From Lota lota (taxonomy: Eukaryota > Chordata > Actinopteri > Gadiformes > Lotidae), in the NCBI GenBank assembly GCA_026745465.1, contig JACYXH010000310.1, forward strand, positions 5,372,001 through 5,436,000: a stretch of DNA of 64,000 bases, in the 5' to 3' direction. Each line of letters starts with the position of its first letter. The first letter of the stretch is position 1. The position numbers and the translations under genes are program-made. The notes under the pieces were generated by a model. It was given only the letters and a program-made list of their open reading frames with translations, ran no database searches and was not told the origin of the DNA. Of this stretch, positions 45,461 to 58,948 are shown piece by piece.

Positions 45461-48400
45461 TACAGACATAACCACCACACAACACCACACAACAAGAAAT
45501 AAAGAAGTATAGTATTCATAGCCCAGTGTCCCACCGTAGGCAACACATGCCCAGGTTGGGCTAAAGTATTACAAACCCATCCATCAGTTTTTAGGATGAA
45601 TGTCTGCTTTTGGAATTCTCGGATGTTGAAATCGAGTGCTCCAGATGTTGTTTAGTCAGGAAGGTGAAATGCAATTTTTCATAGAAAAGAAAATGCATAT
45701 ATTTTCAATAGTGCATTTGTCAACTACCAGTTTTGTTGGCTGGAAACTCAACATGACGTCATATAATGTGCATGTTTTAAGTTTGAGTGTGTGTTTGTGG
45801 AATGTTCAAGGCTTTATAAGTGGCCATGCGCAGGTGTCTGTGTTTGCATGAATCTACCCACTTCTACGATGTGTAAAGACTTTAGTCAGTGGCGATCTGT
45901 CCAGGTAGCCATGCTTGTGAACAAACAAACTCTCTCTCTCTCTTTATAAATGTTCCATTATTGGTAGTGACAGAATGCATCTCTTACAGGCTACCCATGT
46001 ACATAACAAAACAAATCGTCTTGGCTATGGCTGACTACAGTCTCTAGAAATTATTGCACAAAAGGTGCTTTATTACCAGACTGACACCGAATATCAAAAA
46101 AACAAACTTGTAACAGTGAGAGACGGGTGCACAAATTGTGTTAATGCACTTACTTACCATCATTTATTTTGTGATTTGATGTTTTAGATTTCTGAAATAT
46201 TAGTTGTGATATTTCCATGTATCGTTTCTCTTGTCTGTTTATCACATTGCATATTTTAAGCATGCACAATTGAGCATGGTAAATGTAAAATGAGTAACTG
46301 GCTTTTGAAGCCGTGCTGTTGTTGCCTACGTTTGCCCATAACCAAATACATCACCAAGCTAGAACAGGCATGAGCAACTTATTTTCACGATTTTTTTTGC
46401 CAAAGGCTTTTTAACAGGATGCTCCCATTTTATACTCGGTTGAATCCACTTCCGTATTGATCCGTAGAACCACCTGCAAGTTGATCCAGAAGAACCCCTC
46501 TTTCCGTTCAGCATCATTCATGCCAGGCAGTGGTGAATCCGAAAGGGGAGATAATTGTCATTGACCGAGAGGGGAGATTGCAAAGACAAAAAATATTATT
46601 TTTGACTTGTACTTAGTGTATTTTTATACCCCTTCATAGTTGCCCTCAGTAAAACAAATATAGATTTTTTTATTCGTATACTAAATCCCTGTGGTAGGTC
46701 AGAATCTGATGGAGGACGCAGCGTTTTGTGATCATGAATGGTTCCGTCCACCGTCCATTGTGTGGGCGTCTTAACAGGCAACCCAAATCACTGTCTAGGG
46801 ATTAGTGGCGCTCATTGGAGCTGTGTTGCTGTTTATTTTGCATGTCAACCACCTGACGACTTGTGGTGCGCGATACAGATCCTCCATGATGCCAAGAACC
46901 TTCCTTGTACATCATTTGCGATGGCCTCGGAGCCATTGAAAGCCTCACATAGAGTTGACCTTCAAGTGAAAAGGGTGCAGCTTTTTCCAGAATCGATTAG
47001 CCTAGCTGCCTCAGTGCTCTCCTCCAGCGCTGCTTCAATGTATTCTAATCGTTATTCGATGAGATTTCCTGGGTTTTTATATAATATATAGACACACGAA
47101 AATCTCATCACATCCATCATTTCTCAGCCATTCTCTTTGGAGAACTAACAAGGGCTGCACTAAATGGAGTTCTAGGTCATGTTGATTGCCAATGTGAACT
47201 TCTCTTTGGTTCTTAAATCAATGGTATTTGGCCTCTAGTCTCTCTAAGGCCTCGCTTTCTTTCAAATCCCCTCACCATTGTATCAGTGCGGCCGGCAGCC
47301 TGTCAGTGCGAGATAAGGAGAAAGACTTTATTTCCTCTTTGAAACGCCAAGGCTATGACCGTACTTCAGAGTGAGGGAATGCTATTTTTTGTTTTGTTTT
47401 AATGATATTTGATATTTATTTCATATATATCATCTCTGGTGTTAAGCGGATATTTCCTTTAATACTTGCAATAATGGCAAATGTTGTAGTGTCACATTGT
47501 GCATTAATTTAGTTAGAACTACTTCGGTCTCCCATAAATGAATCATGGCTTGAGTTGTCCTTTTTTTCCCCAATAGTTGGCAATTAAAAGTAAAGTCATT
47601 TGCTAATAAAAGGAAGTTCCACATTTGTTGATACTAGGAAGATGTGTTTTGTTAATTAGGCCTAGTGTTTGCAAAAATGAAATAGTATTGTTGATTACTA
47701 CGGATATAAATACGTATATATGGCCCCCAAGTCATCACCAAATTAGCATACGGAATTGCAATTCCGCCGTGATTGAAATGAAGTCAGAAAAGGAAGACCG
47801 GGAACTTGGTAATTAAACATATTTTATAAACAGTGATTCAAAGAGCAGAAAATTGAAAAGTAACACATGGGTATTGTGTAACAAGCTATAGCACAAAAGC
47901 TGTATTTTTGAATTAACGCCGCAACAGAATCCTCTCGGTTTGCCTGCCGAGTTGGGCAGGCTGAATGTGAGTTGTAACCGCTTCACTATCACGGTGAATA
48001 GTTCCAGCAATGAATATGGACTTGTTGATTCCCTCAGCGCTGAGTCGTTTGGTAGACAAGCTTCATCTATAGCAGTCGGGAGTGTTAACAGTCCAGATTG
48101 TAGGCCAAATAACAACTCTTGTCTGATGGAACAGTTTGACAATGTGATTGATTATTTGTAATGACAAAGTAATGTATTAATGACAAATACTTGCACTTAA
48201 TGGTTTTCAGTTATTCTGGCCAAAAACAATGATTGATCTTTGTGTACTAATATATTTTATTTGAGAGGCGTGACTGATGCAGTTTGACCTCTCTTGAGGT
48301 CTTCTGCCTTGAGTACCTGTTGGTTTTACTCTTTACAAAGTTGTCCTTCCTTCAAACTTCAGACATCTGTTCATCCTCCACATTCATTTGTTTGAACCCT

Positions 48401-49554
48401 CCCAAAAAATTTGTTCATATGGACTTCAGAAGGCTATGAATCAGCTTGCCTTCACTTGTGTTTGGTCTAGATAGAAGGATGTTCTATGTCTCGTCTCTTT
48501 TTCCGCTACATACCACATTTAAGCGTAACACAGAAATGTGTTTTGTATTTTCCCGTTCAACTTTGTCATTCCTCTGTGAACGTTCTCAACATTTTTGGAT
48601 CAACAACCCACCATATCCCCCCTCCCCTCATTCCCAGCGTCAAATGACAGCAGGCAAACAGCGGTACTATTTTAACATCCAGCGACGGGGGTATCCTGTC
48701 GCTGGCGAACGCAGCGCTCCTACGGCGATGACTGCCTTGCCACAGAAAAACCCTCCCCTGGTTGCGCTGCATCATTAACTTCACAGAGACCTTCTTCCCA
48801 GAATCGTGTGGTGGTACTGGCGCCGTGGCTCATGGTGGAGCACATTCAGCCCCCACAACATGTAGTCCCGCTCCTCATTATCCTTTGCTGAATGGACCGC
48901 CACCTCCACCACAGCAGCCCCTCACCCCCAAAAACCCACTGACAAAACTACTCCCTTCTGCCCTTTTATTTAACTCAAACATATTGTCAACAACATCAGA
49001 GGAGCGCAGCCGGCGGATGAGTCTCCATTACCATGGCTGACTAGAAAGCGTGCTGGGCCTCTAGTGTTCCGTTCTCAAACGGCATCAGACTTGCTAATTC
49101 GGAGCGTGAAACGTTTCGCACTCTGGTGGAAACTAAGTCGAAGGTGCGAGGAAACCTGACATTTATTTTTTGTTTTTGTGATGAGCTGGTGCGATACAAT
49201 CTGGTATTGTTAGCAATATATGCAACGGATGATGCAAGTATGGGAAAGATGTGGATTTGTTTCGTTGGTTTTTCTGAACATACACATGTCCACAACATTA
49301 TAAGTGACGTGGGTATAAGGATAGTCAGTAGGGTTATGCATGTTCATGTCTGGTTTGTATTTGTGTGGGTTGTTGTGAGTGGTTTGTTTTGGATGATGGC
49401 TTGGGAAATCTGTGTTGTATGATTTTGCATAGGGTCTTGATTTTCTATATCTGGTCGCTTGTTTTACTACCACATGAGAGACAACAGTGGATTGGCAGAA
49501 CAAGCACATCAAATACACACATGCCGCTCCTCTTCCTGTCATAGACTTTCTTTA

Positions 49555-49558
<4 letters not shown>
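45461..49558. other. Non-coding stretch
   Basis: TGACGTCA at 45754-45761. A GC-rich 8-bp stem CCAGCGAC/GTCGCTGG lies at 48679-48705. Overlapping frames at 47813-48161 (minus 109, plus 73 codons) and 46738-47091 (117 codons) have no known domain. No exon recognised. Confidence 0.5.

Positions 49559-49587
<29 letters not shown>
49559..49587. repeat. (AT)n microsatellite
   Basis: About 14 AT units. Confidence 0.97.
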
Positions 49588-49591
<4 letters not shown>

Positions 49592-51240
49592 AACTATTCA
49601 CAAGATAAGTTGTTTTATTTTTTTATTTCCAAATGTGTTATCGTTGGGAACATCCATATTTAGTGCTAACGAGGAACCAATTAATTTCAAATGAATGCTC
49701 AATTACAGCTTTTGAAGCTACTAAATCAAGACAAAATAATAATTCGAAAGAAAAAGGAAACATGGATAGATTAGCAGCAACATATGCTAATATGGCAATG
49801 TAAACTGAAAATGTATGCTAGTTGATGTTCATCAACTGTCAGCAGTGAGTATGGGTTTAGGTTATATCATCATTGGGAATGAGAAATCACATGCAGTGGA
49901 TATTATTGTACTAAAGAGCATACAAAAGCATCACACTCGCAAAAGCATCAACACACACCCACAAGAACGAGCAACAAAGGGACTTCATGCAACAAAGCCC
50001 TTTCTGGTGTGAGGTAAGCTTACTTGTATGATAAAATACTGGTGCAGAACAGGGAATGTTCAGTGAATCAACAGTTCTTCTAACCACTGAGCATCTTTCT
50101 CTATTGTTGAAGAAACCACCTCGGCTCCCCTCTTCCATGCCATCACGTGATTTATGGCTAGCCCAGCTGCCATTTTATTATAAAACACCACGGAGCAATT
50201 TATCAAAGAAAACACGTTAAAATATAGGCTTTTGGGTCAGTATTATTTTATTATGCACAAAATAATTTATAGGCCCGCATTGGATTGTACAAATATTAAA
50301 TATTAATATGTTGCCCAATCATGTTTGGGGAAAGGTTCTTTGTTACATAATTCCATCCAATTATTGTATGAGAAATCGCTGTGTGTTTTAATATGTACTA
50401 GATCTATACATAAGGCTGTCATTTAATATAAGCCATCATAATATAATGTGTTAATAAATTATCTTAATGTATTCCAGCAAAGCCAGTTAATTGCGAATGG
50501 ATGCAGCCCAGCCATGCTCCCAGGTGCACCAAGACTGACTTTGATGTTGTGGTAAGCTGTTGATAAGGAGGCCGTATACTCCGGGCTTGCTATTTTGAGT
50601 GCAGAGCATCGGAGGATGCAAGCACATCTCCATGCGTCACCCAAAAGGCTCTAGGGATGGATTTTCTTTGATTTAAAGAGTCCCCAAAACGAGACATATG
50701 GCATAAAACCCGTTGGGGGTTTTGAAACATTGAAAGGTTTCATTTTGTGTTTGTCTGTGTGTGTGTGTCTGTGTGTATCCGTGTGTGTGTGTCTGCGTCA
50801 GTGCATGACTAACCAGGGGATGGGATGCACCACTTACCATATCACTTACCATGGACTACACTGTCATATTTGACAATGTGACCGATGGCACTAAAACACA
50901 CCCTGTAGCGTGCAATGTTTATGGCAGTGCTAATATAAATTCTTGCTAAACATCGACCGATAGCTGTGCTGTATAATGAATCATGCAGCCTACTAGGTAC
51001 GTGTGATTGATCAAATGGAAGCCTGTTATAAAGATGTACTACAAGTCACACACAAAGTTTCACAGACATTGTACCAGTTGTTTCCTGTGGTGCACATTAG
51101 GATTTAGGGTGACATTTAAAGTGATGCACAGCACTGTTAATTAAAGAAATGGTGTAATACTCACACTTTTTTTTTATTATGAGCATCCATCCCTTCCCTA
51201 ATAATCATGGGTATAACTCATGCATGTGTCTGTTGTGTCT
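49588..51240. other. Non-coding stretch
   Basis: 50455-50660 is an even-composition segment that could be conserved; untested. TG-rich patch 50755-50795. No exon recognised. Confidence 0.5.
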
Positions 51241-51788
51241 TCTCCAAGGATCTAAATTGTGGGTAGGTTCACATCACAGAAGAAAACTTCAAGTTCATTC
51301 TATTTGTGTAGCCCTTAAAGGAGCATAAGGCAGGAGTTCTCCTGCCTTTCAACAAATTCAACAGAGACAGTAATTTGAAAAGACAGATGGCAAAGAAAAA
51401 CGTCCCCCTGCCCTAAGCCACTCCCACCAAACGATGTCCGATCATATTGATGCAGATCAGTGTTAGTAGGCAGCGAAAGGCAGGTAACCAGGAACTGAAC
51501 TTTGTAGAGAATCTTTCTAATTGGTAGCTACAAAACTAGCAGTGATTGGTTGTGTTTTGGTAGTTGTTGACCGCTTACTACACAGTTATAAGACACTCGT
51601 GCAATTTAGTTATTTTTTGTCAAATTGGATTTGCAGATAGCTGGAATTGTATTAGTAATTTGTACTTATTTATCACAGAAATATTGACTACTGCCCCTTT
51701 CAGTGTAAGTGAACCCCCTGTTTCAGCTCGATTTCGAACACTGAGACAACAAAATAATGTGTTTTGGGCTAAGAGTTCTAGGAAGTAA
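51241..51788. repeat. Possible interspersed repeat with an internal 10-bp hairpin
   Basis: 'gtgtagcccttaaaggagcataaggcagg' (51307-51335) reads like a fish interspersed repeat. Within it AAGGCAGGAG/CTCCTGCCTT (51327-51348) forms a perfect stem around TT. Ends and family unknown. Confidence 0.3.
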
Positions 51789-51807
51789 GGGGGGGGGGGG
51801 GGGGGGG
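51789..51807. repeat. (G)19 homopolymer
   Basis: Nineteen consecutive G. Confidence 0.97.
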
Positions 51808-51942
51808 TCTGTTGTCCCCATGGTTACGACCCACGATAACTTTGCAATACCTTTTTAGCTTGGTACCATTGTTGTGAATGAGTGTTAAATGAACAATGTT
51901 GTATATGAAATGTGCAACACACCATCTAATTATACAAAACAT

Positions 51943-52004
51943 ATCCGAAAAGCATAACCCTCTCTGAGATGTGGACATCAAAATCCACCACTGCTCGAAC
52001 GGAG

Positions 52005-52069
<65 letters not shown>

Positions 52070-52132
52070 GTAAAGTTATTCTATAAGTGTCCGAGAAGGC
52101 TTAACCCTCTCTCGGACTTGGCCATCAACATT
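51943..52132. repeat. Imperfect 42-bp direct repeat flanking an (AC)n array
   Basis: TCCGAAAAGCATAACCCTCT...GGACATCAA (51943-51982) recurs at 52090-52130 as TCCGAGAAGGCTTAACCCTC...GGCCATCAA. Between them lies (AC)31 (52007-52068). About 30 of 40 positions agree. Confidence 0.8.
52007..52068. repeat. (AC)n microsatellite, 31 units
   Basis: A clean AC run enclosed by the direct repeat. Confidence 0.99.
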
Positions 52133-52271
52133 AGTCACCTTTAAACGTCACCTGCGTTCAGAGGATAGGATTTTACTCCTGTTTTTTCAATAGGAGGTTT
52201 AATTTGATTACAATGTTGACAATCATATAAGACATTACCACATTTAAAACAAATATAAAAAGGTTCCGGGT

Positions 52272-52292
52272 CCCCCCCCCCCCCCCCCCCCC
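52272..52292. repeat. (C)21 homopolymer
   Basis: Twenty-one consecutive C. The minus-strand frame crossing it (52141-52341) becomes poly-Gly here. Confidence 0.97.
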
Positions 52293-54029
52293 ACCCCCTC
52301 TTACTGACAGCTACGGTGTGAAAGGGCATCACCTGCCACATTGTACAGCACTTCTAAACCCAATTATTACGGAAAGTAACCTTGAGACGGAAAACAGAAG
52401 GAGGGGGATCCATCCTTCCAGGGACTGTTACTGCAATAGGTGTCCAAATAGTACCGTAAACAAGATAGTACTTCCAGCATAAGTCTGCTGTTAGTCCATG
52501 TGTAACATTTAGTGTGTCTTTACCAGAACCCCGCCTGTGAGTTATGCAACACTCTTCTGATGCACCCTAATGGATTCCACAAAAAGGCTGCATTTTGAAG
52601 CAAGTGTACTGACTGAAATATGTTTGGCCATCTGTTCCTGTTTTGAGGTGACTCATCCCATGGGATTCACTACATTATTTGTGTGTGTGTGTATGTGTGT
52701 AATACTTCTTGGCAATATGCCATTCATTTTCATATAATATTCATCACAAAATGTATTGCTCTTTCACCAATATCCCCATTTTCATAAAGGGCTTAATTTC
52801 CTTCTATACATAATGGGCAGTTTACCCTGGTGTTATTGCTAGAATAAAACGATGCTGAAATTATACTGAAATGTTGATTTTATATAACAATCATAAACTG
52901 TTGCAAAATAAATGCTTCAGCATTTATCAAACTCAACAATCAAAGTGCAAAACAACAGGCTGCATATTATTACAATATGAATACCGCACTAAATGTTATA
53001 TGGTAAAACAATTTATGTTAATTGCAGCTGGTTTCATTAACAATTAAATAAACAACCAAACAAACCCAATATGAATGGCAAGTAGGCCTAGGTATTGGAA
53101 GTATGTGCATTCTGTATACGTGAGGCTGAATTTTTGAATACTACATTTTGTCTGAGAACTTTCATAAGCTGCTTGGATTCCTCAGTGTGGGACTGTGACT
53201 CTAGCACCATAATATTGAGTCACGCTTGGTTCATTCTGTGCCTCTTCAACATTTTATCTATTAAAAGCGCTGCTGTTTGTGTTGTTCTTGATGTTGCAAC
53301 ACATTGACGCAGCGCAATGCAAGTTGAAGTTACTCACACTTGTTTCCTAACTACACACCGTAGTTATGCCCTGCATAACCCCTCTGTACCTGAAGATCTA
53401 TGTATATGAGCCTTGGACTTTTACTTAACTTAACTTTGTTTGTATTTATGTTTTTGTCAGTGATGATGAGGTAAAAACCAAATCCTTATCACCTGCTTTG
53501 AAAGCAGCATCCCACTTTCACATTCACGTGTAAACGATAAGCTCACAACTCGTAAAATGCACTCTCTCACATGATTTGGCATGATGACATACCACGGGCC
53601 ATCTGTCCTGAGACAGCCCTTCTCTATTGTGCAGCACAGGGTCTGTGTGTGATATCATGTACTCATAGACTCATTCTGTCCGTATGTGTTGTCCAACCCT
53701 GAAATGTTTGGCTAGCCTTTTAATTCACCCAACAACAAGTTGCTTTCAACCGACTCCCATTTATTTTGGTGATCAGCAACCTCTGAGGCAGTCTAACACT
53801 TTTTTGGCGAGGGGTGCCTGAGTGAAGTGTATATAAGTCGTCTCAGGTTACATTGCAGCATTTCCTCATATTTAAAACCTGGATTTGTTTGCATTTTTTC
53901 TTGAAGAAGCATTGGCTGGTGACATTTAACATTTTCTTTGTGCCGTTCTGCTTCCACTTTGATGATTTAGTCTCAAATTGCATTATTGGCTCAGTGGCAG
54001 CCGATGGGTGGTGGGGAAAAAAACCTCCT
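52293..54029. other. Non-coding stretch
   Basis: No exon, RNA gene or long repeat recognised. AT-rich between 52700 and 53090. Confidence 0.55.
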
Positions 54030-54200
54030 AAATATTTTTTCTCAAGAGCCTGGCCCTGAGAGCGAACATCTCTTCTGTCTCTGCACTCTATCAAGAAACA
54101 CTTCTGAATGGAATTGCAGCCCTGCCATTTGAACGTTAATGAGCCAATTACATAAACCCATAGTGGTTTGCACCATGACGAATCTGCTCCCTCTGAATAT
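54030..54200. promoter_or_regulatory. Even-composition island (possible conserved non-coding element)
   Basis: 'aatggaattgcagccctgcc', 'aacgttaatgagccaattacataaac' form a repeat-free block with homeodomain-type cores. Conservation untested. Confidence 0.2.
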
Positions 54201-55784
54201 ACAGCCCCACCCCACTTCCACACGCACGCACACACCATATCGTTTTTCATAATTTGCAGCATCAAGAAGCACCAGCAGTCTGTTTGGTTTATTAAGTATG
54301 TGTGGGTTCCTCAGTGCTTCTTTCATAACACTTAAAAACAAGAAAGTTAATACCTTCGGGGGGGGGGGCATCCAATCACGTTCTTACTTTGGTAACCCAA
54401 TCTTTTTTGTTCATTTTTCACCCATGTACATCTGCCAATATATGATGGATATGATCAACTGCCTTTATACTGGTGGTTTCAGTACACTCAAAAGCGTTGT
54501 CCATCCTGTCTGTCTTGCTGTAGTTTAGGGCTTTGTAGTTGTGTCTGGTCCTTGATCAGTTGGCCTGCGTGCGGATGCAGCACGCTGAGGCACGGTAATG
54601 AGTGCTGTGCTCAGCATGGATGGCAGCCATATTTTTTTTGTCTAACTTCTCCCTTCTCTATGGACTTTTTGCACTATTGTTGAGGGTGTCGAAGTACAAC
54701 TACTTTAGTCATAAAAACTCATGTTTAATTTATTTCTAAATGCATTCTTGTCTCGAGACTATTGCATTTTCAACTATTCGGGGGCACACAAATAAAAATA
54801 AAATTGCCATTGATAATAAGAAAAGCCTGCTGTAATTATCAGCTGTCCACATAATGAACCCATAGTATCTGAGTTAGTAGTTGTACATTAAGATAAGTCA
54901 ATAGAAGGCAATCCAGCGTAAAACATGAGTTTCTCAACTACTCTGAAGTAGTATAGGAACCAGACATTAATATGTACAATTGAAATAATGTTGTCAAAGC
55001 TTGTTGTTGTCTTGCTTTTATCCTAGGCCCAGCATGACTGAAATGTCAGCTCGTTCTGTAGATGGATCTCACTGAGTGGAATACATAATTGATGCATCTC
55101 CTCACATGGCCATCCAGCCCACACTGTTATATTCATTTTAATAGATAATGATTTATTTACGTCTGTATTTAGTTATAGGGCCAAGGACCTGGTGATATTT
55201 GTTTTTGTCAACATCCCACTGCTCTGTCGCCACTTCATGCACTCACCTAATGAGAATATGGAACATATCAATAACAGCAGATTTTCATCTCCACTTCGTA
55301 CACATGGTTTCTACACTGATTGCATAACGTCCCCCTTTCTCATTGATCACGCGTACGGTCTTAGACTGCTTATTCAAACGGAAAAGCGGTGTGAATAAAC
55401 CAGTGATTAACCAGAGGTGCTGCTACCACCTTCATCTTTTGCTCTGGTGGTTACCTGTTTGCAAGTGTATTTAGAATATAATGTCTTCTCAAATTGATAT
55501 GTTTTCAAAACATTTGAAGAAAAACCAGAACTGCTTCTGCTAACCCAGCGACTTTTACTCAAATGTCAGAGCGACACCTTATGTTTCGGCTGTCATCTCA
55601 GGGAAAGTAGTTATTTTTTGCCCCTGTTATCTAGACCCCGGGCGTAGTGGTGGGTGACATGTGCGGGCTAGATTACAGGTTTGATTGTGAGACCTGTCTT
55701 GTTCCTTCCATGTAACTGTCTCCCTACCTGCACAGGTTTGGTTTGTTTTCTGGCAGGGTGCAGTTTTGTGCATGTGGTGGCGTG
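54201..55784. other. Non-coding stretch
   Basis: G11 run at 54358-54368. No exon recognised. Confidence 0.55.
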
Positions 55785-55828
55785 TATGTGTGTGTGCGTG
55801 TGCGTGCATGTGTGTGTGTGTGTGTATG
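55785..55828. repeat. Degenerate (TG)n patch
   Basis: TG repeats with CG interruptions (TGTGCGTG units), ending in a pure run of about nine units. Confidence 0.95.
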
Positions 55829-55909
55829 TCCATGGCCCATTTTCTTAACTTTCTCTCAAGGACAGAGCATCACCATCAACACACTGTCCTTCTTTGACGA
55901 GTGACAGAA

Positions 55910-55935
55910 GGGGGGTGGGTGGGTGGGTGGGGGGG
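55910..55935 (+). other. Canonical G-quadruplex motif
   Basis: GGGGGTGGGTGGGTGGGTGG followed by more G. Four or more G-tracts are separated by single T loops, the layout that favours a very stable parallel quadruplex. Confidence 0.9.
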
Positions 55936-56311
55936 CAGGTCACTGGCAGGTGGCCCTCCTCACAGGAACTGCAATGTATGTCAAAATCTGAGCAAATGAG
56001 GACCATCCCCCCACTACCACCACCACCACCAACATCACCACCCCTTAGTGACAGGGACAGGGAGTGAAAAAGTGTGTGTATGCGTGTGCATGCATGTGAC
56101 CCTACCCCGCTGATGGGTGTAGTAGAGTCTGTCTGGGGTGGATGGAGTGATTTTGTTATCGCCGTTGTCAAGTCACCCGTGGCCCCCCCGGCCAGGTCAG
56201 TCAGCTCCAGTCACTCGAGACCCCAAGACGGACTTGTTATACCTGGCAGGCAGGACCACGGGAAATGTAAAAAGCATGAGTTGTGGAAGACAACAGCGTC
56301 ACCACCTATAT

Positions 56312-56424
56312 GTACGCACGCACACACCCAGAGATACTCTGGACACATACACATACACACATACACACACGGGCACACACGGACACACACACATGGACAT
56401 ACACACACACTGACATTCACACAT
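56312..56424. repeat. Degenerate CA-rich block
   Basis: Interrupted CA repeats with CATA, CACG and GGACA units. It explains the Thr/His-rich and Cys/Val-rich frames on the two strands. Confidence 0.95.
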
Positions 56425-57609
56425 GTATGCCTGAAAAAGATGGGGTGGATTTTCAGCAGTATTAATAAATCTGGAGATGACACTGATACGAAAACTTTTG
56501 GCAAATGATAGTAGCGGTTATTCCAGACTTGTTTAACCATTTACATTTATTATATCGTCTCCCATGAATTATGCCATATCATTAATTATACCATCTACCA
56601 TTTATTATGCCATACCATTTGCCATTTTAGCTGACTCAGTTTAGGTTTCACCGGTGCGATGACGATGAGAATGATTTCTACAATTTACATCCCTAGCAAA
56701 ATTCAATTTTTATTGAGGTTAAACACCAGGTATTTAGGACCATGTTTATAGATTCTGCATAAAACGTCATTATAAAATAAGAGGTGAAACGATGAACTAC
56801 AAATTATTTTGTGTATTTAAGTGAATCACGTGAATGGTATTCAAGTTGTGTAAGTATGTATATTGACCGCAACATCCTTTCTAGCATATAAAAATATACA
56901 TATAAGTGGAGGCAGATTTCAAAGTTGGTTTTCGATTGCTTGCTAGGAGAGCTTTGGAACTATTTTTATATAATGCAACACATATTGACTATATTTAGAA
57001 AGAAGAACATGAACAAAAAGTTGGACAGATACACCCAATGCTATAAAGTCGGACTATCATGCCTACAGCAGGCAAGGAGAGAGCAACTTGGCAATCTAGC
57101 AACCAACTCACTGAATGGCATTCTGGGTAACATTACTTTAATATTGGTCAGAACCGACCAAGAATAGAGGAAGAAAAAAGCCAGCAGTTAAGTTAATCTT
57201 TTTACCGTCTTGGCAGAACAACTCACACACTTTGCTATCTGAGTTTAATATCTGTAATTTTCAGTCTACAGACGATTAGGCTAGTGGAGATTGGTGCATC
57301 ACTAAATAATATTTATTTTTAACAGTCCTCTCCCAACAATCTCAATAAATGATCGACACCATGGCAATGGTGTGAGATAACTTAATAGGACATTGGTTGT
57401 ACCTATATACCTTCTATTTACGGATTTGTATTATTTTGATGTGCCCCATTTTGTAGGTTTCATTGAATTTAAACTCCATATTAAAGCATTCCTAGTGTTG
57501 TCTGTCACCATTGAACCCCCTGCTCCCATTTCTGTAAGCCCCATTTGACTTGCTCTGTAAAGAAATATATAAAATACGGCTTTCTACAAGATCCATCACT
57601 GTTGTTGAC

Positions 57610-57610
<1 letters not shown>
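56425..57610. other. Non-coding stretch with a small ATTATGCCAT tandem patch
   Basis: At 56567-56628 the phrases 'aattatgccat', 'aattataccat', 'tattatgccat' alternate with 'accatttg' and 'taccattt', an irregular 10-20 bp tandem. No exon recognised. Confidence 0.55.

Positions 57611-57611
<1 letters not shown>

Positions 57612-57661
<50 letters not shown>
57612..57661. repeat. (GT)n microsatellite, 25 units
   Basis: A clean GT run. It is the first long TG-oriented array after a series of seven long arrays in CA orientation. Confidence 0.98.
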
Positions 57662-57663
<2 letters not shown>

Positions 57664-58387
57664 ACGCTGAAGATCGATCAAGCAGCAAACAGTGAGCTAG
57701 ACGGTGATGTGTGTTTGTGCATGTGTGTGTGTGTTTGTGGGGAGGAGGGCAGTGACATGGTAAATCTGGCTTTGCTCAGCCGGTTCTCAACCCTGTCAAG
57801 ATCAGCGGGCGAACAGGCCCGTCTGATTAAGACGACTGCCTGGTGTCACGCAGGTGGTCCTGGTGGCAGCTGTAGCTTGGTGATGCCGGTTGGCACTACT
57901 CGAACTGACAGCCAGCAAGAAGCTCACACACGCGATGGAGGAATAGTGCTTTTTGGCCCACGCTGCTAACCCCTCCGCCTAACAACCCCGAACACCCCAC
58001 CCACGCACTCCCCATGCCTGCCTGCCAACACCCAATCCCTATATCCACCTCTGCCTCCTCCTCCAACCTATCTTGTCTGTTTATCGTATCTATCTTATCT
58101 TCCAGCCTCACGTCGGGGCCGCCCGACGCCCCATCACATAACGCCGTCTTAACGGAGTGCTCCCCTGGCAGAGCCTTGATTGTCACTTCTTTGCTTTGGG
58201 CCACGATCACTACAATGTGCTGTAGTGACACAATAGCGGTAGAAAAGCCCTCCGCGCCTTTTCCGGAAGGACCAAACAAATTGATCTGGGGATGTAACAG
58301 ATCAGCATCCGTCAGAATTTGTCCCCCTTTATCTTTGAGCCCCAGGCCATTGCTGATTGATAGCTTTGATAGCCGCAGTAGGGCGCT
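57662..58387. other. GC-moderate non-coding stretch (possible conserved element)
   Basis: 58080-58380 is repeat-free and fairly GC-rich, with overlapping domain-free frames on both strands (127 and 153 codons). It may be a conserved non-coding element or unrecognised exon; I cannot tell which. Confidence 0.3.
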
Positions 58388-58453
58388 TGTGTGTGTGTGT
58401 GTGCGCTCGTGTGTGTGTGTGTGCTCATGTGTCCGTGCTCATGTGTGTGCGTT
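58388..58453. repeat. Degenerate (TG)n patch
   Basis: Interrupted TG repeats with GCTC interruptions. Confidence 0.95.
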
Positions 58454-58948
58454 GGGGGTAGGCGGGGTCACGTAAAAATAGCTGAGGAAAATGGGAAATG
58501 TCACATGTAATGCTAGGTCCTTGTCATTACAGGCGGTTGGACAGGGTACCAGGGTGGGGGGAGGCTGATTGAAAGATGCAGGGAGCCTTAGAAATGGCCT
58601 CTAAATTGGAGGAAACATGTGACCTTCTTTAAGGTCTCTTTCGGGCCAGGAAGCCCTGTATGTGTCTTCTTAAGAGTAGTAAACCACAATGATTCACTTC
58701 TCTGAGAATGCTAAGATAGCTGCATGCGAGTTATCTTTACTGCTGGGCATTTTGAAAAGGTGGCAACCGTTCCCTTTGAGTCGTTGCCGTATGTATTCCC
58801 ATAAGTCTTGATGACTTTTCTAGTCAGTCTGATTTATAGTTGAGGCTGCTCACTTACGTCTTGATTGGCCAACAACATTTTCTTTCGTAATAGCGATTGC
58901 ATGTTTGTGTGTGTGATGCTGTAATGAAATCCCACTCTGGGGTCAGGC

